A stretch of 64,000 nt of DNA from Schaalia sp. JY-X169 (GCF_014069575.1 NZ_CP059675.1:186001-250000); one strand, 5' to 3'. Shown: positions 15,901 through 26,262, counted from the stretch's first letter. Notes: generated by a model not told the origin, from the sequence alone. A program made the numbers and translations.

Positions 15901-16638
15901 CTACTTGCCCTGGTTCGCCACTGCGTCAATCTTGGCCTGAGCGTCGGGATCCAGGTAGGTCCCGCCCTTCTTGATCGGCTTCAACGTCTCTTCATCCAGC
16001 TCATACACCAGCGGAATTCCGGTGGGAATGTTGACGCCCGCAATGTCCGCATCCGAGATGTCGTCGAGGTACTTGACGATCGAGCGCAACGAGTTGCCGT
16101 GCGCCGCAATCAGAACGGTCTTACCGGTCTGCAGTGCAGGAACGATGTTGCTATCCCAGTAGGGCAACATGCGCTCGAGGACGTCCTTGAGGCATTCGGT
16201 GTGCGGAATCGGATCGCCGGCGTAGCGGGGATCCCCGTCCTGCGCGAATTCCGAGCCGGGGTCGATGGCTGGGGGTGGGGTGTCGTAGGAACGACGCCAC
16301 AGCATGAACTGCTCATCACCGTACTTGTCGCGGGTGGCGGCTTTGTCGAGGCCCTGCAGAGCTCCGTAGTGACGCTCGTTGAGCCGCCAGCTGCGCTGAA
16401 CCGGGATCCAGGAGCGATCCGCGGTATCAAGGGCCAGGTTTGCGGTCTTGATAGCGCGTTTCTGCATGGAGGTGAACAGCAGGTCGGGCAGTACACCCGC
16501 TTCCTTGAGCATGACACCGCCAGCTTTGGCTTCTTCAACGCCCTTCTCTGACAGTGGGACATCAACCCAGCCTGTAAATAGGTTCTTCTTGTTCCACTCG
16601 CTTTCGCCGTGGCGCATGAGCACAAGTGTGTAGGTCAT
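15901..16638 (-). CDS. gpmA: 2,3-bisphosphoglycerate-dependent phosphoglycerate mutase
   Basis: Glycolytic enzyme that interconverts 3- and 2-phosphoglycerate. The 245-aa length is typical. The histidine-phosphatase signature [10 protein letters not shown] is near the N-terminus. The family signatures [29 protein letters not shown] and AAHGNSLRS, the last with the second catalytic His, are all present. Start ATG at 16638 follows AGGAAGAG; the in-frame upstream extension to 16812 is Pro/Arg-rich, lacks homology and is rejected. It is divergent from carD with about 180 bp between them. Confidence 0.96.
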   Translation of the reverse strand: MTYTLVLMRHGESEWNKKNLFTGWVDVPLSEKGVEEAKAGGVMLKEAGVLPDLLFTSMQKRAIKTANLALDTADRSWIPVQRSWRLNERHYGALQGLDKAATRDKYGDEQFMLWRRSYDTPPPAIDPGSEFAQDGDPRYAGDPIPHTECLKDVLERMLPYWDSNIVPALQTGKTVLIAAHGNSLRSIVKYLDDISDADIAGVNIPTGIPLVYELDEETLKPIKKGGTYLDPDAQAKIDAVANQGK

Positions 16639-16817
16639 TTCGACGCTCTTCCTTTTCTTCCGGTTCGACAAGACGCGATCCAACAACTCCAATTTAGTAC
16701 GAGGACGCCCCGTCCGGTCCAATACCCGCAAAGAACCGTGCGTTGTGGGCTCTGGTAGAATGGGACCTTCGGGCTGTATGGGCGGCCCTGAAGAACTTTC
16801 TAGCAGGAGCACATTGA

Positions 16818-17345
16818 ATGACTTTCAAAGTCGGCGAAACCGTTGTTTACCCCCACCACGGTGCAGCAACGATAGAAGAGATCGTCAACCGCAAGATCAA
16901 GGGCGTTGACACTGAGTATCTGGTGCTCAAGGTGAACCAGGGTGATTTGGTCATCCAGGTTCCCGCCGCCAACGTCGAATCCGTGGGCGTGCGTGATGTT
17001 GTCGATGACATCGGCGTTGCTGAAGTACTGGATGTTCTGCGCCAGGCTGAAGTAGAGGAACCTTCGAACTGGTCGCGCCGTTTCAAGGCGAACCAAGAGA
17101 AGATCTCCAATGGCGACATCGTCCGGGTTTCTGAGGTGGTTCGTGACCTCTCCCGTCGTGATGCCAACAAGGGCCTATCCGCGGGTGAGAAGCGCATGCT
17201 GATGAAGGCCCGCCAGATCCTTACCTCGGAACTGGCCTTGGCTCGCAGCATTGACGAGGACGAAGCAGGCGTTTTACTTGACGAAGTGCTGGTAGAGGGC
17301 ATGGATGCGGTCGCTGCCCTAGAGGAATCCTCCAAGAAGAAGTAG
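16818..17345 (+). CDS. carD: CarD-family RNA polymerase-binding transcription regulator
   Basis: A 175-aa global regulator that binds the RNA polymerase beta subunit and stabilises the open promoter complex, notably at rRNA promoters. The N-terminal RNAP-interaction domain begins [17 protein letters not shown]. The C-terminal helical domain carries the conserved Trp ([15 protein letters not shown]) that wedges into the promoter bubble, and a Lys-rich tail ends the protein. It is first in the conserved carD-ispD block. TAGAAT near 16757-16762 is a plausible -10. The ATG is preceded by AGGAGC. Confidence 0.95.
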   Translation: MTFKVGETVVYPHHGAATIEEIVNRKIKGVDTEYLVLKVNQGDLVIQVPAANVESVGVRDVVDDIGVAEVLDVLRQAEVEEPSNWSRRFKANQEKISNGDIVRVSEVVRDLSRRDANKGLSAGEKRMLMKARQILTSELALARSIDEDEAGVLLDEVLVEGMDAVAALEESSKKK

Positions 17346-17350
17346 TCCTG

Positions 17351-18091
17351 TTGTCAACGTGGGTGGTGATCACGGCGGCCGGATCTGGCACGCGACTTGG
17401 CGCGAATGTGCCAAAGGCACTGGTTGAGGTTTCTGGTAGGACGTTGCTGGGGCTCGCCCTCGAACGAACCCTGGACCTTGCCGATCTTTCCGGAGTGGTC
17501 GTGACTTGCCCGGCGGGCAGCGAAGACATGTTCGCGAATGTTGTGGACAAAGAGCTTCCACGGATGGGTGTGCCCCGCCAGGTAGGGCTCCATTTTGTTG
17601 CGGGTGGGGCAAGCCGGCAGGCCTCGGTGAAGGCCGGTCTCGACAAGGTGGTGTCCGAGGGCGGAGAACCCGCAGACGTAGTCCTGATTCATGATGCCGC
17701 CCGCGCCCTCGCCCCAACCGACCTGATGGATCGTTTGGTTGAAGCAGTCGTGGAGGGTGCGCTGGCTGTGATTCCGGGCCTAGCCGTCACTGACACCATC
17801 AAGCAGGTAGCCGTCGACGAGCACGGGGTTGAAACAGTCGTTGCGACACCTGATCGCCGGTTCTTGCGTGTTGCTCAAACCCCGCAGGCATTCTTGTTGG
17901 GGCCCCTGTGGGATGCGCATGCTGCAGCGGCCGACAGGGGGTCGACCGAGGAGACGTCCGCCACCGACGATGCGAGCCTTTTCGAGGGTGTAGCAGTCAT
18001 TCCAGGCTCGCCGCTGGCATTCAAGGTGACCACACCTGAGGATTTGACGAACCTGACCACCGCCCTGGCTCAGGTGAGCGACCCGGCTTGA
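17351..18091 (+). CDS. ispD: 2-C-methyl-D-erythritol 4-phosphate cytidylyltransferase
   Basis: MEP-pathway enzyme that joins CTP to methylerythritol phosphate for isoprenoid synthesis. It has 246 aa. The nucleotide-binding start AAGSGTRLGANVPKALVEV carries the Gly-rich loop and Lys. HDAARAL and TDTIK appear in the middle, with TPQAF and ATDDASL further on. TTG start, 5 bp after the carD stop, indicates translational coupling. Normally ispF follows directly; here an MFS gene intervenes and ispF is on the other strand. Confidence 0.94.
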   Translation: MSTWVVITAAGSGTRLGANVPKALVEVSGRTLLGLALERTLDLADLSGVVVTCPAGSEDMFANVVDKELPRMGVPRQVGLHFVAGGASRQASVKAGLDKVVSEGGEPADVVLIHDAARALAPTDLMDRLVEAVVEGALAVIPGLAVTDTIKQVAVDEHGVETVVATPDRRFLRVAQTPQAFLLGPLWDAHAAAADRGSTEETSATDDASLFEGVAVIPGSPLAFKVTTPEDLTNLTTALAQVSDPA

Positions 18092-18144
18092 CCTTTGTTA
18101 GTCTTCGTAAGGATGTCCACAGAGGATTCGATTAGCGAGGCCTA

Positions 18145-19596
18145 ATGACAAGCACCCCATCCCCCAGCGGGGACAAACACGGTCTAGACGGAAGCATCTT
18201 GGCAAAGAATGCGCTTTCGGGGCCTCCCAGACTTGAGGACATTGAGTCAGCCATCGAAGAGGAACCGCCAGCGTCGCGCTCCAAGATCGTTTCATGGGCA
18301 TCGTGGGATTGGGGTTCGGCGGCTTTCAACGCGGTTGCCACCTCTTTCGTTTTCACCGTCTACCTGACTTCCGACGGCATGTTTACAGATAAGACCACCG
18401 CCAATCAGTACCTGTCGTGGGGCATGGTTGCAGCGGGTATCCTCATCGCACTCCTCGCACCAATCACAGGTCAGAGGGCGGACCGTGCGGGCAAGGGTGT
18501 GCGGATGCTTGGTGCATTCTCATTCCTTGTCTTCGTTTGCTTGGCCCTGATGTTCTTCGTTGCGCCGGACTCCCCGCTGGGACCGATCGGAGCCCTGTGG
18601 CTCGGCATCGGCCTGCTTGGGGCGGGCAATGTCTTCTTTGAGTTCGGCTCAGTCAACTACAACGCCATGCTCAACGACATCTCTACTCCTAAGAACCGCG
18701 GAGCCATCTCCGGCTTCGGGTGGGGAGCGGGCTACATTGGCGGCATCGTCCTCCTCCTCTTCCTCTACTTCGGCTTCATCAACCCGGAGGTGGGCCTGTT
18801 CGGCGTTACAGGTGAGAACGGGTTGGACGTCAGAGTGTCGATGCTGATCGCCGCAGCTTGGTTCGGGCTGTTTGCGCTCCCAGTCTTGCTCAATCCACCA
18901 AAGAAGCGCGTGGTTCGCAATGACATTCCCCACGAGTCAATCGTTGATTCCTACAGGAAGCTGTTCGCCACGGTTGCGTCACTGTGGCGCGAGTCACGCA
19001 ACACCCTGAAGTTCCTCATTGCTTCAGCAGTGTTCCGTGACGGTTTGGCCGGGGTCTTCACCTTCGGTGGTGTCATCGCTGGCTCAGTATTCGGGTTCAG
19101 CGCTGGTGAAGTCATCATTTTCGCCGTCGCAGCCAACGTGGTTGCGGGTATCGCAACCATGGCGTTTGGCCCACTCGATGACAGGTGGGGCTCGCGCCGC
19201 ATCATCATGATTTCGCTGTGCCTGATGATTGTTGCCGGCCTCGGCGTCTTCTTCCTCTATAGGTACGGGGCTGCCACATTCTGGGTGCTCGGCCTCGCAC
19301 TAACGATTTTTGTCGGTCCGGTTCAGTCAGCATCACGAACCTTCCTCGCTAACGTCATTCCCAAGGGGCGCGAGGGCGAAGTGTTTGGGCTGTACGCAAC
19401 TACAGGACGTGCGGTGTCGTTCCTAGCGCCGATGATGTACGGACTTGCGATCGCGCTTGGTACGCGGATCCTCGGAGATGGCGTGGACGCCACTCACTGG
19501 GGCATCCTGGGGATTGTTGTGGTGATCGCCCTCGGCCTAGTCCTGATGATTCCCGTGAAGTCGCAGAAGGAACTAATCGGCGAATCCGCTTCCTAG
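18145..19596 (+). CDS. MFS transporter, UMF1/Atg22-like
   Basis: A 483-aa polytopic membrane protein with about twelve helices after a ~45-residue cytoplasmic N-terminus. Family features are [15 protein letters not shown] at the first helix, [15 protein letters not shown] and [13 protein letters not shown] in the middle, typical of the Atg22/UMF1 group thought to export amino acids or small metabolites. ATG 18145 is chosen from homology; no strong Shine-Dalgarno is seen. Its 3' end overlaps the convergent ispF stop by 4 bp. Its position splits the usual ispD-ispF pair, so it may have been inserted during a local rearrangement. Confidence 0.87.
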   Translation: MTSTPSPSGDKHGLDGSILAKNALSGPPRLEDIESAIEEEPPASRSKIVSWASWDWGSAAFNAVATSFVFTVYLTSDGMFTDKTTANQYLSWGMVAAGILIALLAPITGQRADRAGKGVRMLGAFSFLVFVCLALMFFVAPDSPLGPIGALWLGIGLLGAGNVFFEFGSVNYNAMLNDISTPKNRGAISGFGWGAGYIGGIVLLLFLYFGFINPEVGLFGVTGENGLDVRVSMLIAAAWFGLFALPVLLNPPKKRVVRNDIPHESIVDSYRKLFATVASLWRESRNTLKFLIASAVFRDGLAGVFTFGGVIAGSVFGFSAGEVIIFAVAANVVAGIATMAFGPLDDRWGSRRIIMISLCLMIVAGLGVFFLYRYGAATFWVLGLALTIFVGPVQSASRTFLANVIPKGREGEVFGLYATTGRAVSFLAPMMYGLAIALGTRILGDGVDATHWGILGIVVVIALGLVLMIPVKSQKELIGESAS

Positions 19597-20078
19597 TCGC
19601 GAAGGACGAGGGCGGTGGCGATGGCCGCCAACCCTTCTTTGCGGCCGAGGAACCCAAGTTTGTCGGTGGTGGTCGCCCCCAGTGACACGGGGGCTCCACC
19701 GAGGGCGCACGACAGGGCAGCCGCACCTTCTTCGCGCCGCGGTGACATGCGGGGTCGCTCGCCAATCACCTGCACCGAGACATTACCGATGCGCCACCCG
19801 GCTTCAGTGAGTAGCCGCAGCGTCTCCCGGAGGAGCGCCGCACCTGAAGCACCTTTCCAGCGTGGATCCGCAGTGCCAAACACGGTCCCAAGTTCGCCGA
19901 GGCCGGCTGCAGAAAGCAGTGCATCGCAGATGGCGTGGGCGGCCACATCAGCGTCAGAATGCCCCTCGAGGGGTACTTCGCCGGGCCACTCCAAGCAGGC
20001 TAGGTGCAGGACGCGGTCCGCGTCGTCCTCGAACGCATGCACATCAATGCCCTGGCCAACACGGATATCTGTCGTCAT
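19593..20078 (-). CDS. ispF: 2-C-methyl-D-erythritol 2,4-cyclodiphosphate synthase
   Basis: MEP-pathway enzyme that forms the cyclic diphosphate intermediate. It has 161 aa, standard for this trimeric enzyme. Metal-binding residues are in GQGIDVHAF and [12 protein letters not shown]. The ATTTDKLGF(L)GR signature stands near the C-terminus. It lies opposite to its neighbours ispD and cysS, unlike the co-directional order usual in actinobacteria. Its start at 20078 and that of cysS at 20115 are separated by only 36 bp, so the two promoters must overlap. Confidence 0.95.
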   Translation of the reverse strand: MTTDIRVGQGIDVHAFEDDADRVLHLACLEWPGEVPLEGHSDADVAAHAICDALLSAAGLGELGTVFGTADPRWKGASGAALLRETLRLLTEAGWRIGNVSVQVIGERPRMSPRREEGAAALSCALGGAPVSLGATTTDKLGFLGRKEGLAAIATALVLRD

Positions 20079-20114
20079 GCACTAGAGGATACCGGGCCAA
20101 GTACGATAGACCCC

Positions 20115-21545
20115 ATGGATCTGCGTCTTTACGATACGAAAACTTCCTCGCTCCAAAACCTGGTGCCAATCCGGGATGGCAAGGTCGGTATCTACCTGTG
20201 TGGCCCGACGGTGCAGGGGATGCCCCACATCGGCCACCTTCGTGCTGCAACCAGTTTTGACGTGCTGATTCGGTGGCTGCGCCGCTACGGTCTCGACATC
20301 ACCTATGTTCGCAACGTCACCGATATTGATGACAAGATCCTCGCGAAATCGGCAGAGTCGGGGGAGCAGTGGTGGGCGCTAGCTCAACGGTTTGAACGCG
20401 AGTTTCAGAAGGCGTACGCAACCCTGGGTCTGATTGAACCAACCATTGAGCCGCGCGCCACAGGCCACATTACCGATCAGATTGCACTGGTGGAGCGTCT
20501 CATTGAGCGCGGGCACGCCTACGCGGACCAGTGCGGAAACGTCTACTTTGATGTCCATTCGCAGGCGGACTACGGCTCCCTCACCCACCAGTCCCTCAAC
20601 CAGATGCGGACGACTGAGGGCGAGGACGAGACGGAGGCAATCAGTGCGGGCAAGCGCGACCCGCGCGACTTCGCGCTGTGGAAGTCGACCAAGGAGGGGG
20701 AACCGGAGACGGCCTCGTGGGATTCACCTTGGGGACGAGGGCGGCCCGGTTGGCATCTGGAATGCTCCGCAATGGCGCACCGCTACCTGGGGGAAGCCTT
20801 CGATATTCACGGCGGCGGCATCGATTTGCGGTTCCCCCACCATGAGAATGAGCAGGCCCAGTCACATGCCGCGGGATACGATTTCGCGAAGCTGTGGGTT
20901 CACAATGCCTGGGTGACAATCGCGGGCGAAAAGATGGCCAAGTCGGTTGGCAACACGCTGGACCTTGCCTCACTTCTGAGCCAGGCACCCGCCGCGGTGA
21001 TCCGCTTTGCTCTCTCATCAGTGCATCACCGCTCCATGATTGAGTGGTCGGAGACAACCTTGGAGTTGGCGGGCAAGTCTTGGGACAAACTCACTGGGTT
21101 TGTCGAGGACGCGACCGCGCAGGTTGGGGAGCCCGAAGTTGTGTTCATGACTCCCGATGAACTGCCTGCAGAGTTTACCGACGCACTCAACGATGACCTC
21201 AATGTCGCGGCTGGCCTGGCTGTTGTCTACGAGCACGTCAAACGGGGGCGGCGTGCCCTAGTCGAAGGGGACCGTGAGGGAATCCAGGCCGAACTCAAGG
21301 TGGTACGGTCAATGCTTGACGTCCTCGGCGTTGACCCTGGCTCACCGCAGTGGCGCATGACTGGTGGCGATACGCTTCAGGGTGCCCTCGACGTCATGAT
21401 TAACGAAGTACTTGCGGAGCGCGCCCTCGCCCGTAAAGAGAAGAACTGGGCACGGGCCGATCAGTTGCGCGACAGATTGGCCGCGGCCGGGATCCAGGTC
21501 GAAGATGGCCCGCAGGGCGTGCAGTGGCAGGTCACTGCAAGATGA
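20115..21545 (+). CDS. cysS: Cysteinyl-tRNA synthetase
   Basis: Class I aminoacyl-tRNA synthetase of 476 aa that charges tRNA-Cys. The GPTVQGMPHIGHLRAA region holds the HIGH motif and the first zinc-ligand Cys (LCGPT). WHLECSAM and HHENEQAQS provide further zinc ligands. EKMAKSVGN is the KMSKS loop. ATG 20115 begins the homologous region; the upstream in-frame start would overlap ispF. TACGAT at 20102-20107 lies 7 nt before the ATG with no Shine-Dalgarno, so a leaderless mRNA is likely. The trailing helical domain binds the tRNA. Confidence 0.97.
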   Translation: MDLRLYDTKTSSLQNLVPIRDGKVGIYLCGPTVQGMPHIGHLRAATSFDVLIRWLRRYGLDITYVRNVTDIDDKILAKSAESGEQWWALAQRFEREFQKAYATLGLIEPTIEPRATGHITDQIALVERLIERGHAYADQCGNVYFDVHSQADYGSLTHQSLNQMRTTEGEDETEAISAGKRDPRDFALWKSTKEGEPETASWDSPWGRGRPGWHLECSAMAHRYLGEAFDIHGGGIDLRFPHHENEQAQSHAAGYDFAKLWVHNAWVTIAGEKMAKSVGNTLDLASLLSQAPAAVIRFALSSVHHRSMIEWSETTLELAGKSWDKLTGFVEDATAQVGEPEVVFMTPDELPAEFTDALNDDLNVAAGLAVVYEHVKRGRRALVEGDREGIQAELKVVRSMLDVLGVDPGSPQWRMTGGDTLQGALDVMINEVLAERALARKEKNWARADQLRDRLAAAGIQVEDGPQGVQWQVTAR

Positions 21546-21563
21546 GATGCTGAGGAGGCGCGA

Positions 21564-22526
21564 ATGGCTAAGGGTAATCAGTCTCGGCGTGGAGCCGTAG
21601 CGAAGAAGAACCAGCCACCCAAGATGGGGTCGGGTGGGAAGCATCGCCGCGCCCTCGAAGGCCGCGGTCCCACCCCTAAGGCTGAGGACCGCACGTGGCA
21701 TCCCGCCTACAAGCAGAAGGTAGCCAAGGAACGCCAGGCTGAGCGTGAGGCGGCGCGAGCCAAGTCGATGACGGCCAGCGCGGTGAAGGTGCGTCCCGGA
21801 TACGAACTGGTGACGGGGCGCAACCCGGTTGTTGAGGTCGTAAAGGCGGGTAACAAGGTTTCACGGATCTACCTTGCATCGGATCCCAGCCAGGGCAAGA
21901 TGCGTGAGGTCTTTGAGCTTCTTGCTGAGACGGGTGCGCCGTTTATTGAGGTCACAAAGAGGGACCTCGACCGTGTCAGTGATGGCGCCGCACACCAGGG
22001 CATCGCAGTTGAGGTTGCGGAGTACGAGTACTCGGATCTTGAGGACCTGATCATCGACTCCCTGCAACAGTACAAGCCGGGCCTGCTGGTCGCCCTCGAC
22101 CACATCACTGACCCTCACAATGTCGGCGCGATCTTACGGTCGGGTGCCGCATTCGGAGCGGATGGATTGATCCTGCCTGAGCGTCGTAGCGCTGGCGTTG
22201 GGGTCACCGCATGGAAGGTGTCGGCAGGTGCGGCAGCCCGGGTACCAGCAGCCCGCGTCACGAATCTGGTGCAGGCGCTACGCAAGTGCAAAGAGGCCGG
22301 CTTTTTCATTGTTGGCCTCGATGGCAATGCGGACACCACGGTGCGGAACATGGATCTGGGCGACAGTCCTATCGTCCTCGTCACCGGCGCCGAAGGTAGC
22401 GGCCTATCGAGGTTGGTTCGCGACACGTGTGATCTGATTGTTTCGATTCCAATGACTTCCAATGTCGAATCACTCAACGCTTCGGTGGCGACAGCAATCG
22501 CACTCTACGAGATTGCGGGAGAGTAA
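21564..22526 (+). CDS. rlmB: 23S rRNA (guanosine-2'-O-)-methyltransferase RlmB (TrmH/SpoU family)
   Basis: RNA 2'-O-methyltransferase of 320 aa acting on the 23S rRNA peptidyl-transferase region. A basic, disordered N-terminus (~1-75) rich in Lys/Arg precedes the substrate-binding L30e-like domain (GYELVTGRNPVVEVV). The knotted SPOUT domain follows with ITDPHNVGAILRSGAAFGADG, VTGAEGSGLSRLV and SNVESLNASVA. It sits 18 bp after cysS with a GAGGAGGCG Shine-Dalgarno, as in most actinobacteria, and is probably co-transcribed with it. Confidence 0.93.
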   Translation: MAKGNQSRRGAVAKKNQPPKMGSGGKHRRALEGRGPTPKAEDRTWHPAYKQKVAKERQAEREAARAKSMTASAVKVRPGYELVTGRNPVVEVVKAGNKVSRIYLASDPSQGKMREVFELLAETGAPFIEVTKRDLDRVSDGAAHQGIAVEVAEYEYSDLEDLIIDSLQQYKPGLLVALDHITDPHNVGAILRSGAAFGADGLILPERRSAGVGVTAWKVSAGAAARVPAARVTNLVQALRKCKEAGFFIVGLDGNADTTVRNMDLGDSPIVLVTGAEGSGLSRLVRDTCDLIVSIPMTSNVESLNASVATAIALYEIAGE

Positions 22527-22537
22527 TCCCAGCGTGT

Positions 22538-22579
22538 CCTCCCCTAGTGCGAGTATCGTGGATCACGTACTAGGAGAGG
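22538..22579 (+). promoter_or_regulatory. Inverted repeat covering the putA Shine-Dalgarno
   Basis: CCTCCCCTAGT and ACTAGGAGAGG pair at 10 of 11 positions around a 20-nt loop. The right arm contains the putA ribosome-binding site AGGAGAGG, 6 nt before ATG 22586. It may be an rlmB terminator, an operator, or a hairpin that hides the ribosome site; the sequence alone does not decide. Confidence 0.5.
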
Positions 22580-22585
22580 GCGGGC

Positions 22586-25500
22586 ATGCATCATTCAAGC
22601 GACATCGAAAGAGCGGCTGACCGGGCGCTTCACACCACGAAGCGCTGGACGCAGTTAGCAACGAAGTATCCGAGCTCCAGTGCGGCCAGGCTGTTGGCCG
22701 GCGTCCTTGAAGATCCCGATGGCCTACCCTTCACTGTCGAGTTTGTTGATGGGGTGGTCCGGCCCGAAGACACCAAGGTTGCGGCGCGCAACCTTAGCGA
22801 ACTGGTGCGCCGGTCACCGCGGTTCTTGCCATCATGGCTACGTTTGCCTGCCAGGTTGGGTGGCAAGGCAGCCTTGGTTGCCCCCGATCTTGTGGTCACG
22901 GCCGCCCGGCGCGTGTTCATGGAGTTGGTCCGCGGGTTGGTTCTTGACGCTCGAGATGAGAAGTTGGGCGCTGAGATTGCGAAGCTGCGAGCCGATGGGT
23001 CACGGCTCAACCTCAACCTTCTGGGCGAGGCCGTGTTGGGTGAGGCTGAGGCAACCAAGCGTCTGTCTGAGACGGCGCGGCTTCTGGCGCGCGACGATGT
23101 TGACTACGTTTCTCTCAAGGTTTCCTCCGTGATTGGCCCGCATAGCCCCTGGGATCATGAGCAGGCTGTCGAAACTGCGGTTGAGAAGCTGTTGCCGATC
23201 TTCCAGTACGCTGCTGCCGCACCGACTGAGAAGTTCATCAACCTGGACATGGAGGAATACAAGGATCTTGACCTGACCCTGGACGTGTTTGAGTCTTTGC
23301 TGGACAGGCAAGATCTGCTCGAGCTTGAGGCCGGTATTGTCATTCAGGCGTACCTTCCGGACGGCCTCGAAGCAATGCAACGCCTGCAGCAATGGGCCGC
23401 AGAACGCCGCGCCCGCGGGGGAGCCCCGATCAAGGTGCGACTGGTGAAGGGTGCAAACCTAGCCATGGAGCAGGTTGATGCGGACCTGCACGGCTGGCCG
23501 ATGACAACCTGGGAGTCGAAGCGCGCGACGGATGCGAACTACCTGCGAATTCTCGACTGGGCACTCACCCCTGAGCACACCGAGAACATCACGCTGGGCA
23601 TTGCGGGCCACAATCTTTTCAGCCTTGCTACGGCGTGGGAATTGGCGAACATTCGCGGTGTTGCCGACGCCATTGACTTCGAGATGCTTGTGGGGATGGC
23701 GGATGCTCAGGCCCAAGCGATTCGGGACGAGGTTGGGGACGTCCTCCTCTACGTTCCCGTGGTTGACCCAGCCGAGTTCGACGTGGCGATTGCCTACCTG
23801 GTGCGGCGTCTGGAAGAGGGCGCTTCGGACCAGAACTTCATGGCCTCAATCTTTGACATAGCAACCGATCCCAAAGCCTTCGCGAAAGAGCGGGACCGCT
23901 ATGAAGCATCCCTGAAGCAAATGATTGGTGAAGGCACAAAGCGCTGTCATCCGGCCCGGACGCAGAACCGTCAGAAGGAGACGGCCCGTTCACTTGAAGC
24001 ATCCGTGCGCGCACCCGGTGGTGGGTGGCGTTTTCACAACACCCCGGATACTGACCCGGCCCTCGCTGCTAACCGGGAATGGGCAGCCCAGATCGCCTCG
24101 CGCATGGAAGGCTCCGAACTGGGAGTTACCTCCAAGCACACGGTTAACTCGGTTGACGAGCTGAACAGAGTGCTTGCAAAGGCGGTGAAGGCGCAGGCGA
24201 AGTGGGCGAAGAAGACTCCGGCTGAGCGCGCCGAGGTTCTTCACCGGGCGGGTGTCGAACTTGCGTTGCGACGCGCGGACCTCATCGAGGTTGCGGGCTC
24301 AGAAGTTGGCAAGGCCGTTGGGGAAGCCGATGTTGAGGTCTCCGAGGCCGTTGATTTCGCCCACTATTACGCTGAGGCCGGAGAACAGCTACCCGCAGCC
24401 ACCTTCACCCCGGTCAAGGTGACAACCATTGTGCCGCCATGGAACTTTCCCCTAGCAATCCCCTTCGGTGGTGTGGCTGCTGCGCTTGCTGCAGGTTCGG
24501 CAGCGATCCTCAAGCCCTCGTCCTCGGCGACTCGCTGTGGCACCCTCCTCATGGAGTGCCTGTGGAAGGCCGGCGTTCCTAAGGATCTGGCGCCATTGGT
24601 GATCCCGGGTAATCGCGAGGTGGCACGAGCTGTAGTTGAGGCGGACCAGGTTGAACGGGTGGTGCTGACGGGGTCATCCGAGACAGCGCAGATGTTCCTT
24701 GATTGGAAACCATCGATGGGCCTGATGGGGGAGACGTCGGGTAAGAATTCAATCATCGTCACACCATCTGCTGACTTTGACCTTGCGGTTCGCGATGTTG
24801 TGAAGTCTGCATATGGCCATGCTGGCCAGAAATGCTCGGCGGCGTCACTTCTGATCCTTGTGGGTTCAGCCGGAGTTTCCCAACGAATCTACAACCAGTT
24901 GGTTGATGCGACAGGCGCCCTCGTCGTTGATTGGCCGCAGAATTTGGCAACGGATATGGATGCGCTCACCACGGTGCCCGGAGAAAAGTTGCGTCGCGGG
25001 CTAACTGAACTGGAGCCGGGCCAGAACTGGGTCCTCAAGCCGTTCCCGCTGGATGAAACTGACCGCCTGTGGGCGCCCGGGATCAGGGCCGGAGTTGAGC
25101 CGGGTAGCGAGTTCCACAAGGTGGAGTACTTCGGTCCCGTCCTCGGCGTCATCAGGGTGAAAACACTTGAGGAAGCAATCGAGGTGCAGAACGGAACTGA
25201 CTACGGCCTCACTGCCGGCTTACATTCGCTGAATGCAGGCGAAATCAAGTACTGGCTGGACCGGGTCCAGGCTGGGAATCTTTACGTTAATCGCGGTATC
25301 ACGGGTGCGATTGTGCAGCGTCAGCCTTTTGGGGGGTGGAAGCTCTCCAGTGTCGGCGCGTCGGCTAAGGCGGGCGGCCCCAACTATCTGTACGGATTCG
25401 GCACTCTGACTTCGGACGAGAGCTCTGCGCCGACAATTGAACCGTTGGCGGGGAATCGCGCCGACATGGATCCACACGTCACGAAGCCGCAGCTTCTAGC

Positions 25501-26167
25501 GTTGATTGAAGCAGCGAAGCAGGTGTTGGGACGCGAAGAGCTTGAGGCGGTTGTACGGGCCGCATATAACGCGGAGCGAGCAGCGTCCAAGCACTTTGAC
25601 AGGCTCAATGACCCCAGTGCGCTAGCCGTGGAGCGCAACGTGTTGCGTTATCTTCCGGCCGCTTCAACGTTGCGGGTTGAGGGCGATGCAAGGTTGGTGG
25701 ACGTCCTGGTTTTGGCGGCTGCGGCTGTGGCGGTTGGCGAGTTCGAGCCGGATTCCAGCGGGGCACCACGCTTGGTGCGAGTCGCGCCGGGCCAGTCGCC
25801 GGACTACGCGGTGAACACCCCGCTGGTGACCCTGTCTTCGGACCGGGTCTTGCCGGCGGAGATCGCGGAGTGGGCAGAAACGTACGGTTTCGAGATTCGC
25901 AACGAGTCGAGGGATGAGTTCATCACTCGACTCTCCTTGGATGAACCAGATGCTACGGAGATCCGCATCCGCGCGCTCGGCACGACGAGGGCGAAGATCC
26001 AGCAGGATTTGGGTGGTGACATCCGGGTGGCGGTGTGGGATGGTCCGGCAACGGTGGCGGCACGCGTTGAGGCGCTGCCGTTCCTCCATGAGCAGGCGGT
26101 GTCGATCACCAACCATCGCTACGGAAACCCAACGTCGATCACGGAGGAAATCCTCGTCGAGAACTGA
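22586..26167 (+). CDS. putA: Bifunctional proline dehydrogenase / L-glutamate gamma-semialdehyde dehydrogenase
   Basis: Large 1193-aa enzyme that oxidises proline to glutamate in two coupled steps, feeding electrons to the quinone pool and NAD. The N-terminal FAD proline-dehydrogenase barrel (~100-460) includes SLKVSSVIGPH, NLDMEEYKDLDLT and GGAPIKVRLVKGANL. The aldehyde-dehydrogenase domain (~520-1000) has VPPWNFPLAIPFGGVAAAL, MGETSGKNS and the catalytic Cys750 in GQKCSAAS. The last ~190 residues form a further C-terminal domain. No DNA-binding ribbon-helix-helix is present, so unlike E. coli PutA it should not act as its own repressor. The inverted repeat over its Shine-Dalgarno may regulate it. 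Confidence 0.95.
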   Translation: MHHSSDIERAADRALHTTKRWTQLATKYPSSSAARLLAGVLEDPDGLPFTVEFVDGVVRPEDTKVAARNLSELVRRSPRFLPSWLRLPARLGGKAALVAPDLVVTAARRVFMELVRGLVLDARDEKLGAEIAKLRADGSRLNLNLLGEAVLGEAEATKRLSETARLLARDDVDYVSLKVSSVIGPHSPWDHEQAVETAVEKLLPIFQYAAAAPTEKFINLDMEEYKDLDLTLDVFESLLDRQDLLELEAGIVIQAYLPDGLEAMQRLQQWAAERRARGGAPIKVRLVKGANLAMEQVDADLHGWPMTTWESKRATDANYLRILDWALTPEHTENITLGIAGHNLFSLATAWELANIRGVADAIDFEMLVGMADAQAQAIRDEVGDVLLYVPVVDPAEFDVAIAYLVRRLEEGASDQNFMASIFDIATDPKAFAKERDRYEASLKQMIGEGTKRCHPARTQNRQKETARSLEASVRAPGGGWRFHNTPDTDPALAANREWAAQIASRMEGSELGVTSKHTVNSVDELNRVLAKAVKAQAKWAKKTPAERAEVLHRAGVELALRRADLIEVAGSEVGKAVGEADVEVSEAVDFAHYYAEAGEQLPAATFTPVKVTTIVPPWNFPLAIPFGGVAAALAAGSAAILKPSSSATRCGTLLMECLWKAGVPKDLAPLVIPGNREVARAVVEADQVERVVLTGSSETAQMFLDWKPSMGLMGETSGKNSIIVTPSADFDLAVRDVVKSAYGHAGQKCSAASLLILVGSAGVSQRIYNQLVDATGALVVDWPQNLATDMDALTTVPGEKLRRGLTELEPGQNWVLKPFPLDETDRLWAPGIRAGVEPGSEFHKVEYFGPVLGVIRVKTLEEAIEVQNGTDYGLTAGLHSLNAGEIKYWLDRVQAGNLYVNRGITGAIVQRQPFGGWKLSSVGASAKAGGPNYLYGFGTLTSDESSAPTIEPLAGNRADMDPHVTKPQLLALIEAAKQVLGREELEAVVRAAYNAERAASKHFDRLNDPSALAVERNVLRYLPAASTLRVEGDARLVDVLVLAAAAVAVGEFEPDSSGAPRLVRVAPGQSPDYAVNTPLVTLSSDRVLPAEIAEWAETYGFEIRNESRDEFITRLSLDEPDATEIRIRALGTTRAKIQQDLGGDIRVAVWDGPATVAARVEALPFLHEQAVSITNHRYGNPTSITEEILVEN

Positions 26168-26262
26168 GCCGGGCGCACAGTATTCTGGATAAGCTCGCCA
26201 CCCCGCCCGCATAACCCGTACACTTCGTTGGTAACTAGTCCCCAAGAAAAGGACCAGGGCTT

